Source: Sinonovacula constricta
Taxonomy: Eukaryota; Mollusca; Bivalvia; Cardiida; Solecurtidae
Assembly (NCBI GenBank): GCA_007844125.1
Contig: CM017564.1
Location: 22,976,992-23,040,991, forward strand
DNA: 64,000 nt
Reading direction: 5' to 3'
In this document: one piece after another, positions 50,401-62,400 of the stretch
Position numbering within the stretch: position 1 is the stretch's first letter
How the letters are laid out: each line of letters starts with the position of its first letter
Notes under the pieces: generated by a model
Told to the model about the DNA's origin: nothing
The model's database searches: none
The model's input: the letters and a program-made list of their open reading frames with translations, nothing else
Translations under genes and position numbers: made by a program

Positions 50401-52641
50401 TCTCAACAGGGATTCCACAAGGATGAGTTGGGTGATAAACCTTGTCTGCCTTAATGTCTTGTCAGCTCCAACCATCCTCATAATGGAATCTCCCTGCACC
50501 ACTGAAGACTAACTACTGGTGCCATCCTTTGTGTCCTTGAAATATACTAGCAACTAGTTTTTAAAAGAAAAATGCAGAAAAATGTATTAACTTTTAATTT
50601 AAAACAAATTTATATTCATGTAAGATTATGTAAAAAAATTAAATATGACTTTTTTTCTCAAAAAGTAGGGAAAAAAGTAGGGAAAAGTAGGGCCAAACCC
50701 AAAAAAGTAGGGAAAAGTAGGAAAAGTAGGGCCCGCTTGAAAGCCTGCATACATAACAGTCTGACAAAAAGTGTAAATCTATATTTACCTAAAAGACTGA
50801 AAAATCTTAAACAAAAAAAACATACAAATAAAGATTGCTAGGTTTTTTATAACATCATTTCAGGTCAGCTAAAAGTTCTCCCCATATTAAATTCTCGCCC
50901 TAATCGGGATTTGAATAAATGCAATAGGGAGCTGAACATTTACAAGACAGAGACTCTAACCAATTGACCACTTCAGGCACCCAGTCTCAAATATCTAAGG
51001 AGACTTATAGTGTTTCAAAATAATTTGGGGCACACATCTATCGTTCTTGAAGGAAGACCACAGACAAATGTTAAGGTAAAATGACAGGTGCAGGTCAGAC
51101 AGATTTAACCTTCCCACTAGTATTTTATGATTGCCAAATAATATCTTATAGCAATACACTGTAAATTAAATCCTGTACATGTTAGTAAAATTTTAATCAA
51201 TAAAGGTTGCATGGTTATACAAAAAACTAGACATTCCGTGGATTTCTTGGTCAACGAAAATGTGATTTGTTTAATCAACAAAATCAACTAAGGGGAATAA
51301 TTTAATAATTAAATGAGCTAGAGTGCAATATGCAAAGCACTTGAACACCTTATAACCTACCAAAGTGTCATGTGAATCCATGCATTAGTGTTGAAGCTAA
51401 TGCTATGGACAAGGAAGCATGACAACTTCGCTAAAAGATGAAGTGATCATTACATGTCTTCAAAGCTATGCAGGTGAAACAAAAATAGTCAACAATTAAA
51501 AAACAACATACTTTTGCTGGTAGCAACATCTTCTTTCTGTTTGTTTGTTATCTGGTGTTTAAGTTTTTCTTTTTCAGCTGAAACAAATGTTAAACCATTA
51601 TGACAAATTTGATTGCTTTCAAATAAACTACACACAAATATAACTGGTCATATGGGTACCTAGTAAAAACCAGCTGTGTTGTGAGCCTGCTTATCTAAAT
51701 AAGCCATCAATGACAACTGTTTAAATGATGAAGAACACATTTATTATTTAATGATACTGTTTCACTTAATTCTGTTATACAACAGTTTAAAACTTTTAGA
51801 TACATTTTAAGCACCTTGTTCTTGTTTGTGTAGGTATTTGACACATAGACCAACACAGTATGCACTAAAATAATATATGAACTTTATTTTATTTTTTTAT
51901 AACTATGGAGCTGTTCAGTGTTTTGGTTATGATGAGGTATGCACTGTACACATGAGATACATTTTTGCATGTATAGTTCAGCTGTCTAATGTACGAAATC
52001 AGTAATCCAAAAATGGATAGAAAATGATTAAAAATGAAGTGGTGCTTTCGAGTCCCCCAACCTTAAGAACATCCTTGTTTTGGTTGTTTGTTTATTGGGT
52101 TTATCGACCCACCAAACAGTACTTCAGCTATCTGGACACAGTATCCACTTGAAGCAGACATAGTGCTGCTTCACTGTGTATAGCATGCCATGAACATCTG
52201 GCTTGATACCACACAAGACAACCTGTGCATGGTTCAGCATTAATAATTAACACCAATAGTCCATTGTTGGTCAATAGTTTTTGCACATCTATGGAAACAA
52301 AAATCAAATAAAATTTTTACCTTTGCAAAATATGTGGCTTTTATACAGCTAACTTGGATCAAGAAAAATTCAAGGGAGTTTGTATATGTTTTTTCTATTA
52401 TATTAAAAATATATATATATTAATAGCCTTAAATCTCAGAATAGTGCCTACAAGGTGGGTCATATATATGAACACACACCACTGTATTCTTTCAGAGAGA
52501 TTCATGTTTGTTTGTCTGTGTGGAGAGTATCAAGTTGAGCTCGTCTGACACCCAATATCTTATCTTGTCCTGGGTCTGTTTCAGCCTCTCTGTGAGGGTT
52601 GGAAGTTCTGTGGCCAAGTTTGGATCTTCTATCTGTTCCAT
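44441..52641 (-). CDS. SPC25: Kinetochore protein Spc25 (Ndc80 complex)
   Basis: Spc25 pairs with Spc24 in the inner, centromere-proximal end of the four-subunit Ndc80 complex. Secure minus-strand exons are 49357-49504, 47230-47331, 45935-46036 and 44441-44577, with phases 1, 1 and 1 between them. Exon 49357-49504 is a heptad-rich coiled coil (NWREKCKQLSELKAELEQL). Exon 47230-47331 encodes the linker (KLEYLQQASKVFGSALGL). Exon 45935-46036 gives KMQILFNNIDEKDP, which aligns with the globular RWD-like domain start of human SPC25 (KLQFIFTNIDPKNP). The last exon ends KKSESQ-stop. Likely upstream exons are 51512-51577 (EKEKLKHQITNKQKEDVATSK) and 52552-52641 (start, MEQIEDPNLATELPTL), but 51512-51577 leaves phase 1 whereas 49504 is entered in phase 0. 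An exon or splice site is therefore still missing and the N-terminus is provisional. Confidence 0.85.
44641..45050 (+). mobile_element. 410-bp insertion flanked by a perfect 25-bp direct repeat
   Basis: The 25-bp sequence 'cttactataagtacagtgtt' + 'acatg' is present at 44,616-44,640 and again at 45,051-45,075. Between them lies a close copy of 39,937-40,356. The perfect flanking repeat marks it as the inserted copy. No poly(A), inverted termini or reverse-transcriptase signature is visible. Located in the last SPC25 intron. Confidence 0.85.
45078..45275 (+). mobile_element. SINE family C, plus-strand copy
   Basis: Begins 'ggaggggccccatggccaaatg', has a B-box-like 'gtcgagacccagtcagg', then 'gagaactttcatggagagg', 'tcttccagcttac' and 'ctggggtttacttccacc'. 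Directly adjoins the right-hand 25-bp direct repeat. Confidence 0.75.
47113..47170. repeat. 17-bp short tandem repeat
   Basis: 'ctcaatgccaaccatta' is repeated twice in tandem with a third partial copy after an 8-base gap. Lies in SPC25 intron, about 60 bases downstream (in gene sense) of exon 47230-47331. Confidence 0.85.
47395..47770 (-). mobile_element. Composite repeat: family C tail plus SINE family D, copy 2
   Basis: Minus-strand head 'ggtcctgttaactcaattaa' and B box 'ggattccaatccc' indicate a tRNA-derived SINE. The left portion 'ggttctacccagttttaagc' + 'cttggatcttcctccacc' is the plus-strand family C tail. An A/G homopolymer ('aaaaaaaaaagggggggggg') marks the join. Same arrangement as at 37.95 kb. 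Confidence 0.75.
48218..48425 (-). mobile_element. SINE family C, minus-strand copy
   Basis: Minus strand starts 'ggggcacccgtagcccagtg', with B-box-like 'taggttcaagtccc'; the tail is at 'cgttatagtgacatccag'. A fairly complete copy. Lies in SPC25 intron. Confidence 0.78.
48617..48705. repeat. About 32-bp tandem repeat, three units
   Basis: 'attaaacaaggtgtttgtac' + 'aagtaaaaa' occurs three times in succession with small A-tract length differences. Confidence 0.9.
49765..49850 (-). mobile_element. SINE family C fragment
   Basis: 'tgttgaaggaaaactccaga' + 'caaatg' and 'gtaaccttccc' match the family C tail and middle. Abuts the family B copy to its right. Confidence 0.5.
49861..50167 (-). mobile_element. 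tRNA-derived SINE, family B, diverged minus-strand copy
   Basis: Left tail 'tttgttgggtttatcatccc', body 'gatggtgtccacttgacgcc', right head 'tgtgctaccatatctgg'. It is more eroded in the tRNA-like part than other copies. Confidence 0.8.
50213..50748. mobile_element. Unclassified element with 12-bp inverted ends and GTAGGG arrays
   Basis: Outer ends are 'caggctttcaag' (near 50,216) and its inverse 'cttgaaagcctg' (near 50,735). Both inner shoulders carry direct arrays of AAAAGTAGGG-type units (50,243-50,325 and 50,657-50,728). The two arrays point the same way, so this is not a simple palindrome. Lies in SPC25 intron. Confidence 0.5.
50865..50985 (-). mobile_element. SINE family C head fragment
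   Basis: Minus-strand 'gggtgcctgaagtggtcaat' + 'tggttagag' with a B-box-like 'caaatcccgattaggg', ending in the 'ttagctgacc' block. Confidence 0.68.
51035..51115 (-). mobile_element. SINE family C tail fragment
   Basis: 'cttgaaggaagaccacagac' and 'caggtcagac' match the tail and middle. Possibly the separated remainder of the copy just to its left. Confidence 0.5.
52077..52213 (-). mobile_element. SINE family B, truncated, tail only
   Basis: 'tttattgggtttatcgaccc' + 'accaaacagtacttcag' through 'gccatgaacatctgg' is the 3' half of family B on the minus strand. The tRNA-like head is missing. Confidence 0.8.
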
Positions 52642-53199
52642 GACTAAATACTTTTTTCATATCTTAAATAGAAAAGAGAATGTGATATCGTATAACTTGT
52701 CATTATTATTTTATACTCATGGTTACAATGTATCGAGACTGATAAGAGTGACCTGAAAATGTGAAATTTGTCCAGCACTGATCCGCTGATACTCTAGCCG
52801 CCTGCTGCCTGCCCCAGAAACTGGGATAACCGCAGCAGTAAACTAAAATCTGGATCAGACAGAACATTTGCAGTATTTGGATTAGTTTTTAAACAAAAAA
52901 TACTGTAATTATTACATGTGTCATTCTGAAATGACTTGCTATGTAAACAAATGCAGCATTATATATTCTGAAATAGAAAATTCCTAGTATTTTTAACTCT
53001 TAACAAACAAAAAAGGTAATCAAATGTGCGTTTAAATCGACCGCATAAAGTACGAGTTGAAGAGGGACGAAAGGGTATCTACCTTAAACCAGAAGACTTT
53101 CACATGAATATTTTTTATGGTAGAATGAATAATGAAATTCGAACATGAACATGATGTTGAAACGGGCGTCACATTAATCTTTACTTACAACAATGCAAT

Positions 53200-53417
53200 T
53201 TGTGAATATCTCAAACAGTCTTTATTTACATTCTCCCGCTCTCAAGGAATTCCCCGGACCGAAATGCCTCTGTTTGAAAAGCAACCAATCAAAATTCTCC
53301 AATCTGGAAATTCCCGAAACGTCATTTCGTCAACATCCGCCATTTTCAGTGTGTAATCAAAATAAAAGAAAGTACTTCACTGCGTAGAAGCGTTTACATG
53401 TTATAATCTTTGCAAAA
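53200..53417. promoter_or_regulatory. Probable promoter region of RAB18, possibly shared with SPC25
   Basis: Just upstream of the RAB18 start there is a CCAAT box ('aaccaatcaa', about 53,283), two CRE/ATF-like cores ('aaacgtcatttcgtcaac', about 53,318) and a YY1-like site ('ccgccattttcag', whose complement reads AAAATGGCGG, about 53,338). The patch is GC-richer than its surroundings. The candidate SPC25 start lies about 780 bases to the left on the other strand, so the region may work in both directions. Motif calls are by eye. Confidence 0.55.
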
Positions 53418-56400
53418 ATGGCAGATTCAGACGTTATAACCACACTAAAAATATTAATCATCGGAGAAAGCGGCGTTGGAAAGTCTAGGTTTGATAAAAT
53501 TTAATTTTTCTTTCATTGACTAACTTTTATCAGCTGTCAAATTTGTTAATCTCATCCCTTCCACGTTTTCATTCATGATTTTTTCACAAAATCCCAGCTT
53601 TATCCATACTGTGAACCAAAAAATCGTAGGTTCAGTTTTATTTCTACTGAAACTATGTTAACTAAAATAGTTTTATTATTGTCGGTGTCTACAAATGGGA
53701 CACTTTGATCCCATTTCCTCGCTAACTAACCATGGCACTTTGACCTTTTTGGCTGGTTAAAGATAATCCATGTTAACAAGGATTAAGGACTTAACAAGAG
53801 TAGAGGATTCATTTTAGACTGGCTGTCTGGCATATATTTGCCTGCTAACATCAGAATTTCCAGTAATAACTAATTCAGTAATTGCCAATTTAATTTAACA
53901 GTTCAAACCATGTAAAAAAATCTGTCGTTTGGTCATTTTCCGAAAATTTCAATGTCCAAAATGCAATTTATGTGTATATCTGCCCCTGTGACTGCCTGAA
54001 TAGGCCTTTCTTCTTAATAAGCTCTAGAAAAAACATGGATATGAGATGTCGAAGGTGCTGCAGAGAGCTTTATACAAGAAAATGACTAACCTGTTACCTG
54101 GGATAATGTCCTGGTAACTTAACTTTTGATACCATCTATGTTAGTATGTTAGAGCAATGAACCATACCTCTGATGGGATTAGACTATCTGCTGCTTTATT
54201 TCTTTTTTGTTGTTTGCTACAACTGTAATTACAATCTGCATTTTTAACAATGGCATGCACAGTTTCTTTTGTTTAACAAGACCTCACCAAACAGATGCAA
54301 TATCCAGATTAATGCCAGCTTCCCTTTTTTATAATTGAAAGGTACACTATTGTTGCAGTCCTTACAGTTAAAAGTGCAATGCTCTTTTCCTTTCCCTGAA
54401 AAAAGATCTCAAAGAACTGCTGCAATTTCTTGTTATTGCCTTTTTTTGCTTTTCGTGTTCATAAAAAATGCATTTAATAAGAGGCACTGCTTGCTAGAGT
54501 GTCGGCAACAAGCCTGACATCAGTGGTGACAAATTCGAAGATTGGGAATGTGAGAATGTAAATTTCCCACAGTTGGTGGCCTGACTGGCAAGTGAAGGCA
54601 ATCATCTTTCTCCACCCCCTGTACAATGTAACAGTATTTATATTAGTAAGTTAAACATTACCAATTATATGGTAATCTCTCAATGAGAGATTCTAGTACA
54701 ATCACAAACTATATTGTCATTGTCATTGACTGTTATGCTGGAAACTAGCTGGATGTCTGTCCTAAAGCAAAGGACCCACTAGTGTATTATGCTGCATAAT
54801 GGAGGTCTCCAGATAAGAGTCATGCCTCCCATAATTCTCTACCAAACCCTTTATTGCTGGTACTCATTAAAAATGTCTCACCAAGACGATTTTAGCAAGT
54901 ACTAGGTATAAAGGGTTTGGAGTAAGTATAAAGGAGTTGGCAGGGGACCATTACTAAGATGGTTATTAGGCTGATATAACAAGTCTTGCAGCATGAGACG
55001 GATATAAACTGGTTAAGATCATTTTTTGTGGATCATCGCATCATTTATGCTCATGCTAGCCTAAATGTGAAGAAGAAACAATGACAAATTTAAAGCATAA
55101 TGTAAACTAAACATAGTTTTATTTAGGCATGATTAAACTTGCCTGAACTTATGCTAATGTCAACTCATTTTGAAACTTATGAGAGGACCTTTTTATTATG
55201 TAAAAGGGCAGTGCAGACCAAATTTCTGAGGGTATTATTCAATTTATTTATTATTTATTAAACACTTTTAGACTTCAATGTCAATATCTTAACATGATAG
55301 AAGTGTCATCATTAAGTCCATGTCCTGCGATGTGAATTCATTTTAAGGATTCCACGGCAACAAAAAAGTGCATTGACAAAGGGAGAAATCGTGCAGTTTG
55401 GCTTGTGCCAGACATCGCTTTATTTCATTCATTGCTGTTAATGAGACATTAGAAGACCACTTGATTAGAAGCAACAAGGGAAAATGAACACTAAACCACG
55501 TTGGTGAGGGGCAAGGTGCTTATTTTGAAAATCGATATTGGGTTGTGTTTCGAATTGCAAAAAGAATGTGTTTTTTCCCCATTTTCATGGAGAAAATTCT
55601 CCATTCAAAGAAGGAATAAAAAAATTCTTGAATATGATAAAATAAATGACATAAGTGACTACCGGTACTTTAGTCACACCAAATATAGATACCTGTACTA
55701 CTTTGTAAATGAGTTAAATATACAAGAGGTTGAATAAACCAAATATTTGGTTAGGGGGTAGGGTGGGGTTGTGTTTTTTTTTATATATACAGTACATAAT
55801 AATGTTTGAGTTTTCACAATCTTGTCTAAAAAAAAGTGAAATATTGCCATTTCTGAGGGTCGGATTTTGTTTCCAAAATAGTGAGAAGAAATCCTTGAAA
55901 TGTAGAAAATAAAGATTATTTATCATATTTCTGATGGGGAACAAGCCTGACATCAGTGGTGACAAATTCGAAGATTGGGAATGTAAGAATGTAAATTTCC
56001 CACAGTTGGTGGCCTGACTGGCAAGTGAAGGCAATCATCTTTTTCCATCCCCTGTACAATGTAACAGTATTTATATTAGTAAATTAAACATTACCAATTA
56101 TATGGTAATCTCTCAATGAGAGACTCTAGTACAATCATAAACTATATTGTCATTGTCATTGACTGTTATGCTGGAAACTAGCTGGAAGTCTGTCCTAAAG
56201 CAAAGGACCCACTAGTGTATTATGCTGCATAATGGAGGTCTCCAGATAAGAGTCATACCTCCCATAATTCTCTACCAAACCCTATTTCGCTGGTACTCAT
56301 TAAAAATGTCTCACCAAGACGATTTTAGCAAGTACTAGGTATAAAGGGTTTAGAATAAATATAAAGGAGTTGGCAGGGGACAATTACTAAGATGGTTATT

Positions 56401-59400
56401 AGGCTGATATAACAAGTCTTGCAGCATGAGATGGATATAAACTGGTTAAGATCATTTTTTGTGGATCATCGCATCATTTATGCTCATGCTAAATGTGAAG
56501 AAGAAACAATGACAAATTTAAAACATAATGTAAAGTAAACATAGTTTTATTTAGGCATGATTAAACTTGCCTGAACTTATGCTAATGTCAACTCATTTTG
56601 AAACTTATGAGAGGACCTTTTTATTATGTACAAGGGCAGTGAAGACAAGATTTCTGAGGGTATTATTCAATTTATTTATTATTTATTAAACACTTTTAGA
56701 CTTAAATGTAAATATTTTAACATGATGGAAGTGTCATCATTAAGTCCATGTCCTGCCATGTGAATTCATTTTAAGGATTCCACGGCAACAAAAAAGTGCA
56801 TTGACAAAGGGAGAAATCATGCAGTTTGGCTTGTGTCAGACATCGCTTTATTTCATTTATTGCCGTTAATGAGACATTAGAAGACCACTTGATTAGAAAT
56901 AACAAGGGAAAATGAACACTAAACCGCATTGGTGAGGAGCAAGGTGCTTATTTTGAATATTAATATTGGGTTCTGTTTCCAATTGCAAAAAGAATGTGTT
57001 TTTTCCGCATTTTTATGGAGAAAATTCCCCATTCAAAGAAGGAATCAAAAAATTCTCAAATATGATAAAATACAATGTAAATGACATAAGTGACTACCTT
57101 TACTTTAGTCACACCAAATATAGATAGATACCTGTACTACTTTGTAAATGAGTTAGATATACAAGGGGTTGAATAAACCAAATATTTGGTTTGGGGGTGG
57201 GGTGGGGTTGTGTTTTATTTGATATATACAGTATATAATAATGTTTTAGTTTTTCCCAATGTTGTCTAAAAAAAGTGAAATATTGCCATTTCTGAGGGTC
57301 GGATTATGTTTCCAAAATAGTGAGAAGAAATCCTAGAAATGTAGAAAATTAAGATTATTTATCATATTTCTGATGGGGAACAAGTCTGACATCAGTGGTG
57401 ACAAATTTGAAGATTGGGAATGTGAGAATGTAAATTTCCCACAGTTGGTGGCCTGACTGGCAAGTGAAAGAAGGCAATCATCTTTCTCCATCCCCTGTAC
57501 AATGTAACAGTATTTATATTAGTAAGTTAAACATTACCAATTATATGGTAATCTCTCAATGAGAGACTCTAGTACAATCACAAACTATATTGTCATTGTC
57601 ATTGACTGTTATGCTGGAAACTAGCTGGAAGTCTGTCCTAAAGCAAAGGACCCACTAGTGTATTATGCTGCATAATGGAGGTCTCCAGAAAAGAGTCATA
57701 CCTCCCATAATTCTCTACCAAACCCTTTATTGCTGGTACTCATTAAAAATGTCTCACCAAGACGATTTTAGCAAGTACTAGGTATAAAGGGTTTGGAGTA
57801 AATATAAAGGAGTTGGCAGGGGACAATTACTAAGATGGTTATTAGGCTGATATAACAAGTCTTGCAGCATGAGATGGATATAAACTGGTTAAGATCATTT
57901 TTTGTGGATCATCGCATCATTTATGCTCATGCTAAATGTGAAGAAGAAACAGTGACAAATTTAAAACATAATGTTAAGTAAACATAGTTTTATTTAGGCA
58001 TGATTAAACTTGCCTGAATTTATGCTAATGTCAACTCATTTTGAAACTTATGAGAGGACCTTTTTATTATGTAAAAGGGCAGTGCAGACAAAATTTGTGA
58101 TGGTATTATTCAATTTATTTATTATTTATTAAACACTTTTAGACTGAAATGTAAATATCTTAACATGATGGAAGTGTCATCATTAAGTCCATGTCCTGCC
58201 ATGTGAATTCATTTTAAGGATTCCACGGCAACAAAAAAGTGCATTGACAAAGGGAGAAAGCTTGCAGTTTGGCTTGTGCCAGATATCGCTTTATTTCATT
58301 CATTGCTGTTAATAAGACATTAGAAGACCACTTGATTAGAAGCAACAAGGGAAAATGAACACTAAACCGCGTTGGTGAGGGGCAAGGTGCTTATTTTGAA
58401 TATCGATATTGGGTTGTGTTTCCAATTGCAAAAAGAATGTGTTTTTTCCCCATTTTCATGGAGAAATTTCCCCATTCAAAGAAGGAATAAAATAATTCTA
58501 GAATATCATAAAATAAATGACATAAGTGACTACCAGTACTTTAGTCACACCAAATATAGATACCTGTATTACTTTGTAAATGAGTTAAATATACAAGGGG
58601 TTGAATAAGCCAAATATTTGGTTTGAGGGTGGGGTGGGGTTGTGTTTTATTTGATATATACAGTATATAATAATGTTTGAGTTTTTCCCAATCTTGTCTA
58701 AAAAAAAGTGAAATATTGCCATTTCTGAGGGTCGGATTTTGTTTCCAAAATAGTGAGAAGAAATCCTAGAAATGTAGAAAATTAAGATTATTTATCATAT
58801 TTCTGATGTGGTAAATATGTATGCATTGTGTACCATAATTTCTAAACTTTAGGTTGTCAGAATATCTCAAGTACTGATATATTATTTACCAAATTTACTT
58901 AAATGCAATCCTTATAATCGTTTAAATGTGAATTTGAATAAATGTTTTCATGATATTTTTTTTTTCAGCTTGCTGCTCAGGTTTACAGATGATACATTTG
59001 ATCCAGAGCAAGCAGCCACAATCGGTAAGTGATTGACAAAAAACAATGTACATAAGACATGATTAGTTTGTGATGGGCATCACTCTACTCTCATGATGCA
59101 TGGCTTTCGATGCATCTGACTATATTACCTATAAGTGGACTCATCGCTGTGAAGTTACTGTATTGGCGTCTCATTTAGATGGACTGGGTTTCCATCTTGT
59201 TCAGATAGGATAATTATTTCAGACTGTGCCTAATCAGATTATAAATACCAAAGAACTGTATAAGGGAGGCAGCACTGTAGCTCTGTGGTTACAGTTTTGG
59301 CTGCCCACTTTGTCCACCTGGGTTAAACTCTAGTCCAGAGCAGAGAATATTTTAATGCTGTGCTTTGATTGGCTGTCAGCCATTTACAATTTGTCCTAAA

Positions 59401-62400
59401 AGATGTGATTATTCAATTCATACAATTTTCTTTTAAATAAATGTAACATTGAAATTGATTGTCATGTGAAACAGGGAGGTTACGAAATCACTTCAATTGT
59501 TCTGAATTTTATGCAAAATGACCAAAATAAATAAGATTTAAAGTTGATAAAAAGTTTTTAATCTGAGTATTACTACCATCATATTGATTAATGGGACTGT
59601 GCACCTTTGAACTGCTTACAATAAGATCCATTTTGTGATACATGTCAAGCACTATACACAACAATACAATCTGCAGAATGTAAACAATGTTTGAAAAAAA
59701 AAATGTACAAAAGGCCATATTGACATAAGTTTGACATATACCTAAATCATTTACCATTAAAAAATCATATAAATATTGTCATTATCACTTTTAACCTAAT
59801 GGAGAGAAAAAAAATGGAGTAAGTTTGATGCTTTGAATGTATGAAAATGCACATATTGTGATACAGGTCAAGCGATACAGGAAACAATACAATAAGCATA
59901 GTGTAAACATTGTCCAGAAAAAATAGATGGACAAAGCTTTGAATGTATGAAAATTTACATACACCAAACAATACAATATGCAGAGTGAAAACAATGTTCA
60001 GAAAAAACATATGGACGAAGCTTCGAATGTATGAAAATGCACATACTGGGATACAGGTCAAAAGATACACAAACTAATATATAATTTATTTTTTGTGCGT
60101 CCATATACGCATAAATCACAGCAATGTACGAACAAAAAAAAAGTAGGTGTCCATGTGGACGCACAAAGCATGCCTAGAATAACTTGTTTCGATGTCAATT
60201 GTATTGGTTATCGACAAGTTGACCTTGACATTTCCTGCTGTAAATTTCTTACCACGTCATTATGTATGTAAATTTAGCAGCCAGTCAATCCGCACGTTAA
60301 AATTAAAAGCCAAAAGGTTTAGCCTTTTCACTAACAGCAGATGTTATTGTAAGGAATGCTGTACTGTTTGGATGAATTCGTGTTTTATTTTAATGGAAGC
60401 TTATGCATAAGTTAGAACAATATGTTAAAACAAACTGACTTTAGGAGTTTTTGGGGTAAACATTGTTTTCTTTTGAATAAAAGTTGGAACTGTAATTCAC
60501 TGTTTACATATACTAAAAAAGGCATTGTATGGCTATATCATGTTCAATTTCTACTTCTAAAATGACTTTGACCCTCAAATTTTCATGCTGGACCTCTGCT
60601 GTTGTAGATCCTACATCCTGTGAACCCCTGAAATAAAAAAGTAGTGTAAATCGTTGAGAGTGTAAACAATGTCCAGAAAAAAATATACAGAAGAAGCTAT
60701 AAACATGTAAAAATGCAAATGAATATGGGAAAAGATTGTGGAATTATGACTGGTTCTCTGATAAATACATTCCATGTCCATTAATTTGAGAACAGAGGAG
60801 TATATAGAAGAGATGTAAGAATGATGAGCAAAAAAAAGAGACAATTGTGTATATTTCCACAAAAGATAAATATGAGCAATATGGTCTATGTATACCACAG
60901 TACACATATACTCATTACTCATAACACTGCATTATACCGAAACATAGAATTATCCAGGCAGACCTTATAAGAAATGTAGGTGAAAGAGGTTGCATATATT
61001 ATTGGCACATACACTTGTTTTTTCCATTCCAGGTGTTGATTTTAAGGTGAAAACCCTTACAGTTGATGGGAACAGGGCCAAACTAGCAATATGGGTATGT
61101 ATAGTACCGGTATTGTTAATCCTTATCATGAATTATAATACATTAAATTTTATAAGTAATACAATTTTAGACATAGGCTTGCTTTAAAGGTGGTATTGAA
61201 CAGTTTGGAACAAAGATTTTTTTCTCAACTAAATAAGTCAATTACCTGAAATGATGCTTCAGAATGCTGTAAATTGATGCCCTAGATCTGTGTAAACAGT
61301 GAGGCATTATTCAGCACACGTCATTGCAGTCAGGTAACTCCTATTGAGCCATGCTGAAGAGGATGGGATTAGCCGGCATTTTTGCCAATACTGTGCAGCA
61401 ACATTTCTATCATAGCTCAGGGGCACTTATGAGGTGCCCAGGGACTGAACCCGGCCGGTCCATTATACTGACGCCGACAATTTGGCCGTTATGCTGTCCC
61501 CTTAGCCCCTAGTGTTAGGAGGGAAGCCACTTCTACCAACTTTAAAGTCTTTGGTTTGACCGGGCCGAGGTTCGAACCCACAACCTCCCGATCCGCAAGC
61601 CGACGCTCTTCCACCTGAGCTATCGCAGCGGTCCATGCTGAAGAGATAGCTATTTTAAACTAAGAACAACATTTGACAAATTAATTTTGAGATAGCATTA
61701 TTTCATTATCCTGGCAGTCTACTCTGACTTCATTTTATATTTTTAGCAGCAGAGATCACTGTCTTATTGCTTATTTACAGATTTGGAAAGAACGAACATT
61801 TAGAGCAATTTAGTTTTCTAGATTTTATGTTGTCTTACAATATAAGTAGCATTTACAATCATCTTAGACTAAAGTATGAGTTTATGCAGAAATATTGCCC
61901 AATTTACCCCAAAAGAAAAATATTGTTACCTACATTTGATATAGGCAACCTGCAGATAACATATTTTAAACTAACAGGGCACCCATGGCCGAGTGGTTAG
62001 AGTCGCTGAGTTGAATCTCCTCAGCTGCGTGGGTTTTAGTCCCAGTTGGGGTGAGAACTTTCATTTGGGGAGGTTTTCCAGCTTATCTGCGGTATGTCGG
62101 TGGTTCTCCCCAGGCATAAGTTTAGGGTCTTCCTCCACCAATTATTAGCTAGCCATCATCAATATGACCATAGCTGTGTTGGTACCATGTAACAAAGAAC
62201 ACAACATTTTAAACTAAATTCAAGTGTACCAAGAGGAGACTCAGCAGCAGATAGTGCAGATCATATTAAAGCTGTGATCAACAGGTTATGACCATAAGGG
62301 TTTACAAGTTCGTTGTAGCCAAATAACTTAAAGAACTGTTCATTTGACAAAGGTTTCTGCATATTGGAAGCTAAACACCAAGTTTACATACATACAGTAA

